Source: Planomicrobium okeanokoites (lineage in GTDB: Bacteria; Bacillota; Bacilli; Bacillales_A; Planococcaceae). From it: 45,785 nt of DNA. Below the pieces are notes generated by a model that saw only the letters and a list, made by a program, of their open reading frames with translations, made no database searches and was not told where the DNA came from. This document shows positions 24,600 through 34,365 of this stretch, piece after piece. The stretch covers positions 1 through 45,785 of the forward strand of contig NZ_QQRS01000013.1 in assembly GCF_003428875.1 (NCBI RefSeq), written 5' to 3'. Position numbers and translations under genes: made by a program. Every line of letters begins with the position of its first letter. Within the stretch, counting starts at the first letter, position 1.

Positions 24600-25333
24600 C
24601 GTTTGTTCAAGGCTTTCTTTTGGATGACCGTCAAGGCGAATTTCGGCAATACCAGCATGCGTCTCCAGCGCGAAGGCTGTTTGACCAAACGGTAGAACCA
24701 TTCCAGATTGAGTTTCACCCAGGCATCCGGTGCCCGTTTGACATTTCCGGAGAACACATCAAAGCTCCCACCGATGCCGATGAAAACGCCTTGGTTGAAT
24801 TGGCCGATATGGCCGCCGATCCAGTTTTCCTGTCTCGGAAAACCGAGCGCCACGAAAACAAGGTCCGGCTTGGAGTCTTTGATCATCTGCGGCAGCACTG
24901 GATCTTTCCAGTCGAAAAAGCCGTTTTGTGCTCCAGCAATCTGGATGCCCGGATAATCGGATTTCACTTTCGCCAATGTTTCCTGCAGCACATGGTCCGC
25001 CGCTCCCAGGAAGAAAATGCGGTAATGCTTGTCATTCGCCACTTGCAGCAAATCCAACATCATATCGAATCCGCTGACACGTTCCGGCAATGGCTGTCCG
25101 ACCAGTTGGGCCGCTTTGACTATGCCAATGCCGTCCGCTGTAATGAAATCGGCTTTTTCGAGTGTCTTTTTATAAACCGGATCATTCAATGAGGCCATGA
25201 CGATTTCAGGATTGGCAGTGACAACGAACGTCTTTTCTTTCTTTTCTATTCTATTTTGCAGAGTCTGGATGAATGCAGCTCTCGTCGTGTTAATAAACGG
25301 TACGTCCAATATTTTTACGAATTGTGGGGTCAT
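24596..25333 (-). CDS. WecG/TagA/CpsF family glycosyltransferase
   Basis: 245 residues. Catalytic-type residues are visible: Thr39 in VVTANPEIV and Asp67 in ITADGIGIV, near Thr37/Asp65 of characterised TagA; GFPRQE and GGSFD motifs follow. TagA adds N-acetylmannosamine to undecaprenyl-PP-GlcNAc, giving the linkage unit of wall teichoic acid or secondary wall polymers. The start at 25333 is set by AAGGAG 7 bases upstream; the 31 extra codons upstream read through leader and terminator sequence. It is first gene of a two-gene operon with the flippase. Confidence 0.9.
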   Translation of the reverse strand: MTPQFVKILDVPFINTTRAAFIQTLQNRIEKKEKTFVVTANPEIVMASLNDPVYKKTLEKADFITADGIGIVKAAQLVGQPLPERVSGFDMMLDLLQVANDKHYRIFFLGAADHVLQETLAKVKSDYPGIQIAGAQNGFFDWKDPVLPQMIKDSKPDLVFVALGFPRQENWIGGHIGQFNQGVFIGIGGSFDVFSGNVKRAPDAWVKLNLEWFYRLVKQPSRWRRMLVLPKFALTVIQKKALNKR

Positions 25334-25378
25334 ATGTATTCTCCTTATAATGAGGCAAAATATCTCATCATAATATAA

Positions 25379-25436
25379 CACAAAAAAAGGGTGCTGTGTT
25401 AAGGAGAAAAGACCCTTAAACAGCACCCTGCCTGCA
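25379..25436 (-). terminator. Terminator of the SLH-glucosaminidase gene
   Basis: AGGGTGCTGTTTAAGG pairs with CCTTAACACAGCACCCT (one bulge), followed by seven T on the minus strand. It isolates the glycosyltransferase operon from the gene upstream. Confidence 0.85.
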
Positions 25437-25446
25437 TATTCGGTTG

Positions 25447-27423
25447 TTATTTTGCGAGTGGTAACAGTTTGATATAAGTGCCAAGTGAACCAGCGCCATA
25501 AGCGAATGCCTCAGTATAGGCCTTATCCTCAGAAACTACTTTATACCATTTAGCACCTGAAACGGTTGTCTCACCAAGAATGACAACAGGAATCCCTGCC
25601 AGCGGTGTTTTATAAAGAACTGTATCAGCTCCTGTTGCACCTGCTGCATTACGGAAGTTCAATCCAGGAGTATTCGTGATTCCAAGATTATAAGCATACA
25701 GATCTTTTTTTCCGAGGAATTTGTCAGCTCGGTACATGTGGCCTGCAATTTTCTCGCCCCACAGATGATCGGATGCATAACGGACGTTCATGCCCATCCC
25801 TTTGTTTCCTAGGAAAGAACCGTTATAGTTCGTGCCCGTCACTTTCTGGTAGCTGCCGTTTACATGCTGAGCAGCGTGAATGATCGAATCTTTATAACTC
25901 GCATAGATCTTAGCGCCGTTATAAGCATCGCCATCAACGGCGTTCAATCCGAATAAATTCTTTTTATCCTGTGCGATCAAGCTTGTGCCCCATTGGCTTT
26001 CATGCAAAGCGTGCGCCAATAGATAGAAAGCATTCACTTTGTATTCTGCTTCGACGGCTTTGAAGAATTCGCCTGTACCCACCAGCGGGCTTTCAGTCCA
26101 TACTTTGCCGTGCACTTGTCTGTTGTAATAAGGGAAGGCTTCTTTCAGGTAACGATCCAGTTCTTCAGCTGTATAATTCGTTTTTGTCGCAAGTTGCAAT
26201 TTGTTGAAATACTGATGGGATTCCGTCACTTTCTTGCCAGTGGCATCAGTGAAGTTTGCCCCATCCCAGCTGTAATACTTCGCGCCGGCCTGGAAAGCTT
26301 CCGGTGCAACGCCGATGACTCCGGCAGTCGCATATGCTTTAGTGTTGTGGTTGTAAATATAATGAATCAATTCGCCATTAGTTGTCATTTGATAATAAGA
26401 CTGGCCTGTCAGCAATTGCTTTGGAAGCAAGTTCACTGTATTTGCAGGCACATAGCCTACTTTACCAGCCAATTCAACTTTCACGTACTTGTCAGTTGCG
26501 CCGAGGTATTTCATTTCAGCGTTCGCTGTCACGTACGGACGGTACTTCGTGTTCCAGTCTGTTTTCAAGGTTTCCGTAGGGAAAACTTCTGTGAATTTGT
26601 TGGCTACTGCCAAGCCTTCACCTTTCATGTACAAAATCTGGCTGCTGCGCTCAACCAATTGGGCTGTGCTGCTGCCAGCAACATATTTTTGCGCTTCCGC
26701 AAAAGTATCAAACTCTTCCACAACAACAGTTGCTCCATCTTTTATGGAAGAAGCCTGAAATTCTTTCGGAACTGGAGGAAACACGATTTCACGGCCTCTT
26801 AGCATAAGCAAAGCCACCATCCAACGTTCGGATTCCCCTTTCGGAGCAAACGTATTATTTTCATTACCTTTGATGATTCCAAGATGCGTCAGGATTCTGA
26901 CGTCTTCTTTATGATCGTTATGGATCAATGCCGTATCTGCAAAAGCAAGTTGCGGAACTTCTTTCAAGTCGGTAACAATCCCTTTGGCCTTCATAGCACG
27001 GGCTACCATACTGGCCATCTGTTCACGGGTGATCAGTGCATCCGGTTTGAATGTATCATTCGGATAACCGTTTACAATCCCGGCTTTTACTGCGTCCAGG
27101 ATTGGAACAGCGTACCATTTATCCATCGGTACATCCGTGAAAGTCATTTCAGTTGCTGCAGCACTCGTAAATTCAGCGCTTTGCACCTGTGATTCCAGTT
27201 CAAATGATTTTACAACCATTTTTGCAAATTCTGCTCGTGTCACTTTGCGCTTCGGCTGGTAGGTACCATCCGGATAACCGTTCAATACGCCAAGTTCGAT
27301 CAATTCGCGCATTTCCTTCTCATATACATAACCTGTTAAATCATCTGCCGCACTTGTTTGCAGCTGTGTCAGCGACGAAAGGACCAGAAGCATTGCTAAG
27401 ATAAAAATTACTGTTTTCTTCAT
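25447..27423 (-). CDS. SLH-anchored beta-N-acetylglucosaminidase (GH73-type autolysin)
   Basis: 658 residues with a signal peptide of about 25. Three SLH repeats come first (about 30-210: LNGYPDGTYQPKRKVTRAEF and similar). A central region (about 225-400) includes an SH3-like part. The glucosaminidase domain (about 405-560) has the likely catalytic Glu475 in HALHESQWGTS and the KNLFGLNA motif. A C-terminal SH3-like module is at about 595-655. It cuts the glycan strands of peptidoglycan. The ATG at 27423 has a GGGGG stretch about 12 bases before it, which is long. It is divergent from the SLH amidase at 27880, so the two autolysins share one promoter region. Confidence 0.92.
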   Translation of the reverse strand: MKKTVIFILAMLLVLSSLTQLQTSAADDLTGYVYEKEMRELIELGVLNGYPDGTYQPKRKVTRAEFAKMVVKSFELESQVQSAEFTSAAATEMTFTDVPMDKWYAVPILDAVKAGIVNGYPNDTFKPDALITREQMASMVARAMKAKGIVTDLKEVPQLAFADTALIHNDHKEDVRILTHLGIIKGNENNTFAPKGESERWMVALLMLRGREIVFPPVPKEFQASSIKDGATVVVEEFDTFAEAQKYVAGSSTAQLVERSSQILYMKGEGLAVANKFTEVFPTETLKTDWNTKYRPYVTANAEMKYLGATDKYVKVELAGKVGYVPANTVNLLPKQLLTGQSYYQMTTNGELIHYIYNHNTKAYATAGVIGVAPEAFQAGAKYYSWDGANFTDATGKKVTESHQYFNKLQLATKTNYTAEELDRYLKEAFPYYNRQVHGKVWTESPLVGTGEFFKAVEAEYKVNAFYLLAHALHESQWGTSLIAQDKKNLFGLNAVDGDAYNGAKIYASYKDSIIHAAQHVNGSYQKVTGTNYNGSFLGNKGMGMNVRYASDHLWGEKIAGHMYRADKFLGKKDLYAYNLGITNTPGLNFRNAAGATGADTVLYKTPLAGIPVVILGETTVSGAKWYKVVSEDKAYTEAFAYGAGSLGTYIKLLPLAK

Positions 27424-27648
27424 TCTCTGATGAATCCCCCTTTTTTCTGTATGAAACTAGTAATCGGCATTTTAAGTGTTTCCTTAATAGCCTGTTAACA
27501 CTTTATATCATTTTTCTGCGGCAAACTATACATCTATATATCTAAATTTAACCATTTATTCATATAGATATGACCAATGCCTAGAAAAGAGTATACCATC
27601 TAAAAGTCTCCTAAAGATGATAAAATGTCGATTTTTTTATTAGAAATG

Positions 27649-27682
27649 AAAATTTCCATCCCTTTATGGAAGGAAATTTTTT
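27649..27682. other. Intergenic hairpin with flanking T run
   Basis: AAAATTTCC / GGAAATTTT stem followed by T on the plus strand, about 200 bases upstream of the amidase start. It may be a terminator or attenuator in a leader; no matching riboswitch is recognised. Confidence 0.4.
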
Positions 27683-27730
27683 CATTATTGGAGAATGTAT
27701 AAAAACCGGGTATTTAATGATAAAATAGTC

Positions 27731-27758
27731 TTACTCCCCATAATCGGTTTTTTATAAT
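27731..27758 (+). promoter_or_regulatory. Candidate promoter of the SLH amidase gene
   Basis: A consensus TATAAT at 27753-27758 with a weak TTACTC 16 bases before it. The leader would be about 115 bases. Confidence 0.35.
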
Positions 27759-27879
27759 TGACTTTTAAACCAGACTTGTTGCTTATTTTATAAAAAAATA
27801 CATAAAATAGCATAAAAACGTGCTAATATCATCAGAGATAGAAAAATTACAAGAACCGAAAGGGGAAAATGAGAGACAA

Positions 27880-29259
27880 ATGAATAGTTTTGCAAGCAAG
27901 GTCATGTTATTTCTAGTCGCTGCTGTTTTAGTGATTTCCAGTATAGGGTTGAGTCCCGCGTCCGCATGGACACCATTTAAGGATGTATCATCAAGTGATG
28001 TGGAGATTGATTACTTATACGATAGAGGACTTATCAAAGGAATATCCAGTAACCAATTCGGACCTGACTATTCAGTAACACGCGAACAAGCGGCTACATT
28101 GATCGGCCGTGCACTCGGATTAAGTGGAACAGAGAGAAAAACCAAATTTTCCGATGTGAGTTCGTCAAGCTACAGCTCCGGCTACATCCAGTCAGCGGTA
28201 GATAAAGGGATCATCACCGGATATCCTGATGGCACTTTCAAGCCGAAACAAACCATGACCCGCGGTGAGATGGCTTACCTATTAAGCCGCGCATTCAATC
28301 TCACGAAAACGAGCACTGTGTTCTTTACCGACATCAAACAAGATTCAAGCAGCACAAGCCTTTATACAGCAGTGAACAAAATTGCGACTGCCGGCATCTC
28401 AAACGGAACCGGCGGAGGAAGTTATTCTCCGAACAAAGAGTTGATCCGAGAAGAATTTGCAATCTTCCTGGCACGTGCATTGGAACCGAAATTCAAAGTA
28501 GCTTTCCAAAATGCGACGATCGCCAAATTATATTCAACTACTGATAACTTAAATGTCCGTTCAGGCCCATCCACAAGCTATAAAGTGATCGGCCAAATCC
28601 ACACAAACAATGAAGTTCAAGTTTACGGCTACAGCGGCAACTGGGTTTACGGTAAGTCTGGAAGCCTTACAGGTTACTTCAGCCTTTCATACCTGGCAAA
28701 AGCTACATCTAAGCCATCCCGTGTAATGGTCATTGATGCCGGACACGGCGGAAGTGATCCAGGAGCGGTTGCAAATGGCCTGGTTGAAAAAGAAGTGAAC
28801 CTTGATGTATCCCTTCGCGTCGAAAGAATGTTGAAAGCGAAAGGCATCAACGTATTGATGATCCGCAGAACGGATGTTTTCTACACACTTGATTACCGCG
28901 CTGCTTACGGCGTGAAAAATGGCGCAGACGCTTTCGTCAGCATCCACGCCAATGCTTATACACCAGGAACAAGCGGTTCTGAAACGTTCTATTCTGCATC
29001 TGTTGCGAATGACAGCAAACAGCTTGCAACATTTATCCAAAATCGCCTGTACAAAGCGATGGAGCACAATAACCGCGGCGTAAAAGAATACGATTACCGT
29101 GTTCTTGCAGCCAACCCGCTTCCAGCGGCTCTTGTAGAACTAGGATTCCTGACAAACTCTGGTGATGCTGCCAAGTTGGCAACATCCACATACAGAGAAC
29201 GTGCAGCTTCAGCGATTGCTGAAGGAATCGAAGATTATTATGACTGGAAACAACAATAA
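27880..29259 (+). CDS. SLH-anchored N-acetylmuramoyl-L-alanine amidase (Amidase_3)
   Basis: 459 residues with a signal peptide of about 29 (ends near SPASA). Three SLH repeats (about 30-205) are followed by an SH3b domain (about 215-275: LNVRSGPSTSYKVIG). The zinc amidase domain (about 282-455) shows ligands His289 (DAGHGG), Glu303 (GLVEKEVN) and His356 (SIHANA), and the catalytic Glu420 (ALVELGFLTN). It cleaves the bond between muramic acid and the stem peptide. The ATG at 27880 begins the signal peptide; 20 extra upstream codons read across the AAAGGGG leader. The ribosome site is weak (GAGAG close by). Complete by family standards. Confidence 0.93.
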   Translation: MNSFASKVMLFLVAAVLVISSIGLSPASAWTPFKDVSSSDVEIDYLYDRGLIKGISSNQFGPDYSVTREQAATLIGRALGLSGTERKTKFSDVSSSSYSSGYIQSAVDKGIITGYPDGTFKPKQTMTRGEMAYLLSRAFNLTKTSTVFFTDIKQDSSSTSLYTAVNKIATAGISNGTGGGSYSPNKELIREEFAIFLARALEPKFKVAFQNATIAKLYSTTDNLNVRSGPSTSYKVIGQIHTNNEVQVYGYSGNWVYGKSGSLTGYFSLSYLAKATSKPSRVMVIDAGHGGSDPGAVANGLVEKEVNLDVSLRVERMLKAKGINVLMIRRTDVFYTLDYRAAYGVKNGADAFVSIHANAYTPGTSGSETFYSASVANDSKQLATFIQNRLYKAMEHNNRGVKEYDYRVLAANPLPAALVELGFLTNSGDAAKLATSTYRERAASAIAEGIEDYYDWKQQ

Positions 29260-29276
29260 AAAAATATTATTTTTTC

Positions 29277-29307
29277 AAAAAACGGACTTTTAAAGTCCGT
29301 TTTTTTT
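29277..29307 (+). terminator. Terminator of the SLH amidase gene
   Basis: AAAACGGACTTT / AAAGTCCGTTTT with a long T run, about 20 bases after the stop. Confidence 0.85.
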
Positions 29308-29356
29308 GGGAATTATTATATACTGTACATACATAACATGTTTAGGAGGAAGTTAA

Positions 29357-31036
29357 TTGAAGAAAACAGCGATCACTTTTATTTTATTGGTGTTGCTTAC
29401 ATCCATGAGCATCACGCCTGCATTTGCAGCAACTTCAGAAAATGACCTTGAAAAAGTGATCATCTCGTTTGAAGACAGCATTGACTACCAGGCCCTCGAG
29501 GACATGGGCGCTGAAATACATAGCGAACTGGACGCCATCTCATCTGTCATTGCAACGATTCCTTCTGCAACAGTCATGAAAGCTGATACAGAAGTATCGG
29601 TGAAGAACATTCCAGAAGGACCGATTTTTAAAGCAGCAGCCCAGCAACCTTCCTGGGGCTACCAGCATATCAAAGCGCCAAGTGCATTGAAGCTCGGCTA
29701 TACTGGCAAAGGCGTGAAAATCGCTGTCATCGACTCAGGGATCAATTCCAAACATCCTGACTTGAGTGTCGCAGGCGGCGCATCGATGATCGACAATACA
29801 TCGCCATTTACAGATGGCGCCGGACACGGCACACACGTTGCAGGCGTAATCGCTGCCTTGAATAACTCAATCGGTGTTGTCGGCGCAGCACCTGACGCAG
29901 AAATCTATTCAGTCAAAGTATTGGCAAGCAGCGGCGCCGGGACATTGGAAGACGTTTTGGAAGGTATCCAATGGGCGATCGACCAGGATATGGACATCAT
30001 CAACCTGAGCCTGACAACCGACTTTAACATTCCCGAATTGGAGGCCTTGCTGAAAAAAGCTAACGAGCTGGGCATCATCGTCGTTGCCGCAGCAGGCAAT
30101 ATCGAAATAGTGGATACCCGCGGCAATTACGTCCAAAACACGGCAGACGTGCTGTATCCTGCCCGTTATCCATCAGTAATCGCTGTTGGTTCGACTGATA
30201 CGAACAACCGCTTGTCCGGCTTCTCCTATCGCGGACCTTCTGTCGAAATAGTTGCACCAGGACAAGGCATCTACAGCACCTTCTCTACTATTGCGACTTC
30301 TGGCCACGACGATTACAAATCGAGTGAAGGCACTTCTGTTTCAACGCCATTCGTTTCTGCAGTGTTCGCACAATATAAAGAAGCCTATCCTCACCTGACA
30401 AATGCTCAATTGCGCGCAAGCGTTAAACGTGCCGTAATCGACTTGGGTGTAAAAGGCAAAGACAATCTATACGGCCACGGGCTTGTTCAATCACTTCAAT
30501 CGAAAGTCGCATTGTTCCCGGATCTCCGCACGGATTACTGGTACAGCGAATCGATCCAGTACATCTTTGACCGCGGCATCGTCACCGGCTTCCCGGACGG
30601 CACTTACCGCCCCGAATCGACAATCACGCGCGCTGAAGCCATGACCATGATCGGCCGTGCGCTCGGATTGAAGACAGATGCCACCAAGCATTACTTCAAA
30701 GACGTCAAGACTGACTCTTACGCCGCTGGCTATATCAATAAAGCCTATGAGCTCGGCTACATCAAAGGAGTCACAAGCACCAGTTTCCATCCCGAATCAC
30801 CGATTAAACGCGGCGACATGGCCGTCATCATGAAACGCGTATTCGAACTCACTTCATCAGGCGGCAGCACATTCTCTGATGTCGATGCTTCAAAATACTA
30901 CGCTGACGCCGTCCAAGCCACTTACGAAAACGGCATCGTCCAAGGCTATAAAATCGACAACACCTTCCGTCCCGAAGCTTCCATCACGCGGGCCGAGAAC
31001 GCTGAAATCTTAAGCAAATCATTAAAACTGCAATAA
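29357..31036 (+). CDS. Secreted S8 subtilisin-like protease with SLH domains
   Basis: 559 residues. Signal peptide of about 24, a short prodomain-like region (about 30-95), then the catalytic domain with Asp126 (AVIDSGIN), His157 (GHGTHVAG) and Ser327 (EGTSVSTP, a variant of the usual GTSMA). Three SLH repeats finish the protein (about 380-555). The start is TTG at 29357 with AGGAGG 7 bases before it. It is much shorter than the S8 protease at 3185 and lacks its Ig-like modules, so the two probably act on different targets. It follows the amidase on the same strand but behind a strong terminator. Confidence 0.92.
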   Translation: MKKTAITFILLVLLTSMSITPAFAATSENDLEKVIISFEDSIDYQALEDMGAEIHSELDAISSVIATIPSATVMKADTEVSVKNIPEGPIFKAAAQQPSWGYQHIKAPSALKLGYTGKGVKIAVIDSGINSKHPDLSVAGGASMIDNTSPFTDGAGHGTHVAGVIAALNNSIGVVGAAPDAEIYSVKVLASSGAGTLEDVLEGIQWAIDQDMDIINLSLTTDFNIPELEALLKKANELGIIVVAAAGNIEIVDTRGNYVQNTADVLYPARYPSVIAVGSTDTNNRLSGFSYRGPSVEIVAPGQGIYSTFSTIATSGHDDYKSSEGTSVSTPFVSAVFAQYKEAYPHLTNAQLRASVKRAVIDLGVKGKDNLYGHGLVQSLQSKVALFPDLRTDYWYSESIQYIFDRGIVTGFPDGTYRPESTITRAEAMTMIGRALGLKTDATKHYFKDVKTDSYAAGYINKAYELGYIKGVTSTSFHPESPIKRGDMAVIMKRVFELTSSGGSTFSDVDASKYYADAVQATYENGIVQGYKIDNTFRPEASITRAENAEILSKSLKLQ

Positions 31037-31049
31037 AATATGGAGTCAT

Positions 31050-31086
31050 GGAGAGAGCCGCGCTGGTGTGCGGCTCTCTCTTTTTG
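31050..31086 (+). terminator. Terminator of the second S8-SLH protease gene
   Basis: GAGAGAGCCGC / GCGGCTCTCTC stem followed by five T. Confidence 0.85.
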
Positions 31087-31120
31087 TTGAATTTGGAGAT
31101 GATGTGTAGGGGGCTTGTGG

Positions 31121-31247
31121 GGATGTGTTAGGTAAATGGCGTCATACGATAGCATATTTGCTCTATACGACAGTAAGCTGGCCCTATATGACACCAAATA
31201 GATTCTATACGACACTTAATTACCGCTATACGACATCATATCTCGTT
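31121..31247 (-). repeat. 21-bp phased array, CGTATAG type, minus orientation
   Basis: CTATACGAC-like cores at 31142, 31163, 31184, 31205 and 31226, exactly 21 apart. The degenerate TTACCTAAC end unit is at the lower side, as expected for minus orientation. Confidence 0.8.
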
Positions 31248-31256
31248 CCAAGTGAG

Positions 31257-32255
31257 TTGACCCGCTAGTACACGAGGTTGCACAATCCGTTCTGCGGACA
31301 GCTTTTCATCCGAATGCACTTTTCTTTTGATGAGAGTCGGAGGAAATGTGGATTCGTAGGATAAGAATCGCAAACCGTAAGATAAAGTACTAAAAACGTA
31401 AGATAGAAATGCAAAATCATAAGATAGTCGCCCACAATCATAAGATAGAATTTCACCCCTATGAGTCAAGCCCCTATTACCCAAGTTCGGGCGGCATGTC
31501 TGCCGCCCACTGGGCAGTCCACTGGCGGACTGCTTTCCATTCCAATGCACTTTTCTTTCGTGAGAGTCGGAGAAAATTTGGATTCGTAAGATAAGAATCA
31601 TAAACCGTAAGATAGAACTCAAAAACCATAAGATAGAATTGCGAAATCATAAGATATTCGCCCACAATTATAAGATAGAACTTCACCCATATGAGTCAAC
31701 CCCCTATTACCCAAGTTCGGGCGGCCACCGAAGCGCCGCCCCTTGGGAAGTCCGCGGGCGGACTGCTTTCCATTCCAATGCACTTTTCTTTCGTGAGAGT
31801 CGGAGAAAATTTGGATTCGTAAGATAAGAATCGTAAACCGTAAGATAGAACTCAAAAACCGTAAGATAGAATTGCGAAATCTTAAGATAGTCGCCCACAA
31901 TTATAAGATAGAACTTCACCCATATGAGTCAACCCCCTATTACCCAATTTCGGGCGGCCACCGCCGCCCCCTGGGTAGTCCGCTGGCGGACTACTTTCCA
32001 TTCCAATGCACCTTTCTTTCGATGAGAGTCGGAGAAAATATGGATTCGTAAGATAAGAATCTTAAACCGTAAGATACAACTCAAAAACCGTAAGATAGAA
32101 TTGCGAAATCATAAGATACCCATCCACAATCATTAGATTGAACTTCACCTAAGCAATCCAACCCCCTATTACCTAAGTTCGGGCGGCGGCCGAAGCACCG
32201 CCCACTGGGCAGTCCGCCCGCGGACTGCTTTCCACTCATATGCCTTTTCCTTCGA
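31257..32255 (-). repeat. Four tandem CTATCTTAYG array/twin-hairpin modules, minus orientation
   Basis: CGTAAGATAG/CATAAGATAG cores (plus-strand view) every 21 bp in four arrays near 31350-31455, 31580-31685, 31814-31915 and 32045-32150, with a module period of about 230-234. Twin hairpins lie between them. One copy has TAGTCCGC / GCGGACTA where others have CAGTCCGC / GCGGACTG, a paired change. Second loops read cTTCGg on the minus strand where resolvable. The lowest hairpin (31270-31310) is decayed. No gene is supported. Confidence 0.85.
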
Positions 32256-32295
32256 TGAAACCCGTATTTAAAATCAACACGTTAACTAAATTCCC

Positions 32296-32397
32296 CTATA
32301 CGTCAGCAACTCCCCACCATACGACACTAAACAGAACCTATACGACACCAAAAACAAGCTATACGACACAAATACCCCGCTATCCGTCAACATCCCA
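32296..32397 (-). repeat. 21-bp phased array, CGTATAG type, next to the intron
   Basis: CTATACGAC-like cores at 32296, 32317, 32338, 32359 and 32380. It lies 36 bases beyond the 3' end of the group II intron. Confidence 0.85.
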
Positions 32398-32432
32398 ACT
32401 CCAACCAACCAACTAACTACCCTTCCCAAAAA

Positions 32433-34322
32433 ATCGAGTAGGAGGGAGTGATTAACTCCCGACCTCTCACACCACCGTACGTACCGTTCGGTATACGGCG
32501 GTTCAATTAAGATGCGTAACGCAAAGTTTCATAACGTGCTATCAGACTTTTGAGCCCTTGGGAACTCCAGTAGGAGTTTCCGAGGGCTCTATGCAATACC
32601 GGACTGTTTGAAATCCGCCAATAGCTTTTGCGTGAATTGCCCCATTCGTACGCCTTTCCTTTCGGAATGCCTAGTCCAGTGAGCTTTCGCACTTTTGTGC
32701 TCGACTTCTTCCAATCCTTCCACATGCACATGCGGAGTCTTCTTCGAATCCACTTCTCGAGTTTTACAAATACAGTAGGCGTATCTGCTAGCGAAAAATA
32801 CCCGCACCAGCCCGTCAGGTACTGGTTCAGCTTCGCGATTCGCTGTTCCATCGAATACGGTTTGCTTCGTGAGGTGATGTCCCGGATTTTGTCTTTCATC
32901 CGGTTCATGCTCGTTTTCGCAATCCGCACCTTCGGTTCTTTGTGAGGCGTAAAGCTGAATCCAAGGAATTTCCGCTTCCACGGTCGGTCTACAGCTGATT
33001 TGCTGGTATTCACTTTCAGCTTCAGCTTTCCTTCTATAAATGAAGTCACCGACTTCATGACCCGGTTGCCTGCTTTCGGTGTTTTCACGTAGATGTTGCA
33101 GTCATCGGCGTAGCGGACAAACGAGTGACCACGCTTTTCGAGCTCTTTGTCCAGTTCATCCAGGACAATGTTCGAGAGCAGCGGGCTGAGAGGACCTCCT
33201 TGCGGAGTGCCTTCCTCACTGTTCATCACGACTCCGTTTATCATGATGCCAGTTTTCAGATACTTGTGGATGAGCTGAAGCAGGTGCTTGTCCTCGATTC
33301 GCTTCGCCAGAAGCCCCATGAGCTTGTCATGGTTCACCCGGTCGAAGAATTTCTCCAAGTCGATATCGACCACCCAGCGATTGCCTTCTGTGATAAACCT
33401 TTTCGCTTTCTTCACTGCGTCATGAGCGCTCCGTTTTGGTCGGAACCCATAACTATGTTCAGAAAACGTCGGGTCATAAATAGAAGACAAAACCTGGGCA
33501 ATCGCCTGTTGAATAAACCGATCAATCACGGTTGGGATGCCAAGCAGGCGCACGCCGCCATCAGGTTTCGGGATTTCGACCCTGCGGACCGGCTGCGGCT
33601 GATAGGTTCCCGACAGAAGTTCCATTTTCATGGTGTCCCAATGTTCGATGACATGCGCTCGCAGGTTTTGTACGGGCATTTCGTCGACACCGTGGCTTCC
33701 TTTATTACGAACCACTCGGTTCAGGGCACGTATTAAATTTTCCCGTGAGAGAATCTGTTCCATTAACATTCGTTATGCCTCTTTCCGTGAACAACGGTTC
33801 TTCTTTATCCAGTTTCTGCTCCACCCTCTTGATGTCCCCAGTGGAATTCACCACGTCCTCCAGTCAAGTAAGCCCTAACGGGTTGTCTGTGTTCAACGCA
33901 GAAACTGCCTGCCAAGATGTTGTTCTCTCTTAATTGTTCAGCCCTTCCCCCCCGTCTCGAGACGAGATGGTACTATGGCTTCTGCTGACTTCTGGTTGTT
34001 CAGCTGCCCATCACTGGGCAGGTTACCAAGGGTACTTGGCGTTCCAACCAGACCTCCCCGGGTAAGAACGCAATCTTTCCCTCCACCTATCTGCTTCATT
34101 TACTGCATGCGACCTTCGGCAGAAAGGGCTTTGCCTTGTTTGGCAGGCTCACCCAATCGCACATAGCCTTCTATGAAGTTCGTGTTCCTCAGACCGGAGG
34201 TTTGCCGCCCGCTTCCTTCAGATTCCACGTCGCCGTGGACACCCTTGCGCTTGGCTAACTGTTACTTCTGCCTTCACAGTTCGGGACTTGCACCCTATAG
34301 ATTACGCCCATGCCGGGCACAC
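32433..34322 (-). mobile_element. Complete class C group II intron inserted in a terminator
   Basis: About 1890 bases on the minus strand. The 5' end is GTGTGCCCGGCATGGGC at 34322, directly after the T run of the NlpC/P60 terminator (one G between). The conserved stretch GGGTGCAAGTCCCGAAC follows. Domain V lies at 32471-32502: ACCGCCGTA pairs with TACGGTGGT, TACC-GAAC-GGTA forms the tip and CG is the bulge. Domain VI follows, and the 3' end ...CTACTCGAT is at 32433. The 3' exon resumes with five T. Insertion behind a rho-independent terminator is the known habit of bacterial class C introns. The maturase gene lies in domain IV. Confidence 0.92.
32507..33769 (-). CDS. ltrA: Group II intron reverse transcriptase/maturase (LtrA-like, class C)
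   Basis: 420 residues. The reverse transcriptase fingers-palm runs from about residue 10 to 290: IPKPDGGVRLLGIPTVIDR, the SYGFRPKRSAHDA motif, DIDLEKFFD, GTPQGGPLSPLLSN and the active-site RYADDC. The maturase X domain follows (about 300-410: LNQYLTGWCGYF). There is no endonuclease (HNH) domain, as usual for class C. No frameshift or stop is seen, so it may be active. The ATG at 33769 has AAAGAGGC about 8 bases upstream. The protein would help the intron splice and copy itself into new sites. Confidence 0.95.
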   Translation of the reverse strand: MLMEQILSRENLIRALNRVVRNKGSHGVDEMPVQNLRAHVIEHWDTMKMELLSGTYQPQPVRRVEIPKPDGGVRLLGIPTVIDRFIQQAIAQVLSSIYDPTFSEHSYGFRPKRSAHDAVKKAKRFITEGNRWVVDIDLEKFFDRVNHDKLMGLLAKRIEDKHLLQLIHKYLKTGIMINGVVMNSEEGTPQGGPLSPLLSNIVLDELDKELEKRGHSFVRYADDCNIYVKTPKAGNRVMKSVTSFIEGKLKLKVNTSKSAVDRPWKRKFLGFSFTPHKEPKVRIAKTSMNRMKDKIRDITSRSKPYSMEQRIAKLNQYLTGWCGYFSLADTPTVFVKLEKWIRRRLRMCMWKDWKKSSTKVRKLTGLGIPKGKAYEWGNSRKSYWRISNSPVLHRALGNSYWSSQGLKSLIARYETLRYAS

Positions 34323-34323
34323 C

Positions 34324-34358
34324 AAAAAAACCGCCTGCCCCACTAGGGACAGGCGGTT
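34324..34358 (-). terminator. Terminator of the NlpC/P60 gene, target of the intron
   Basis: AACCGCCTGTCCC / GGGGCAGGCGGTT stem with seven T on the minus strand. The group II intron begins immediately after the T run. Confidence 0.88.
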
Positions 34359-34365
34359 CGCTATT

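Larger units (their letters stand above)
27424..27879. other. Shared divergent promoter region of two autolysins
   Basis: About 455 AT-rich bases between the glucosaminidase and amidase genes. It holds one inverted hairpin and a candidate TATAAT (separate entries). A single WalR-like half-site (TGTTAA near 27493) lacks a good partner. No gene is seen. Confidence 0.5.

Noticed and set aside
27484..27500. WalR site for the divergent autolysin pair
   Set aside because: One TGTTAA half-site has only a mismatched partner (TATTAA), too weak to report as a site.
33125..33736. 203-codon plus-strand frame inside the intron
   Set aside because: It is the antisense shadow of the reverse transcriptase gene.
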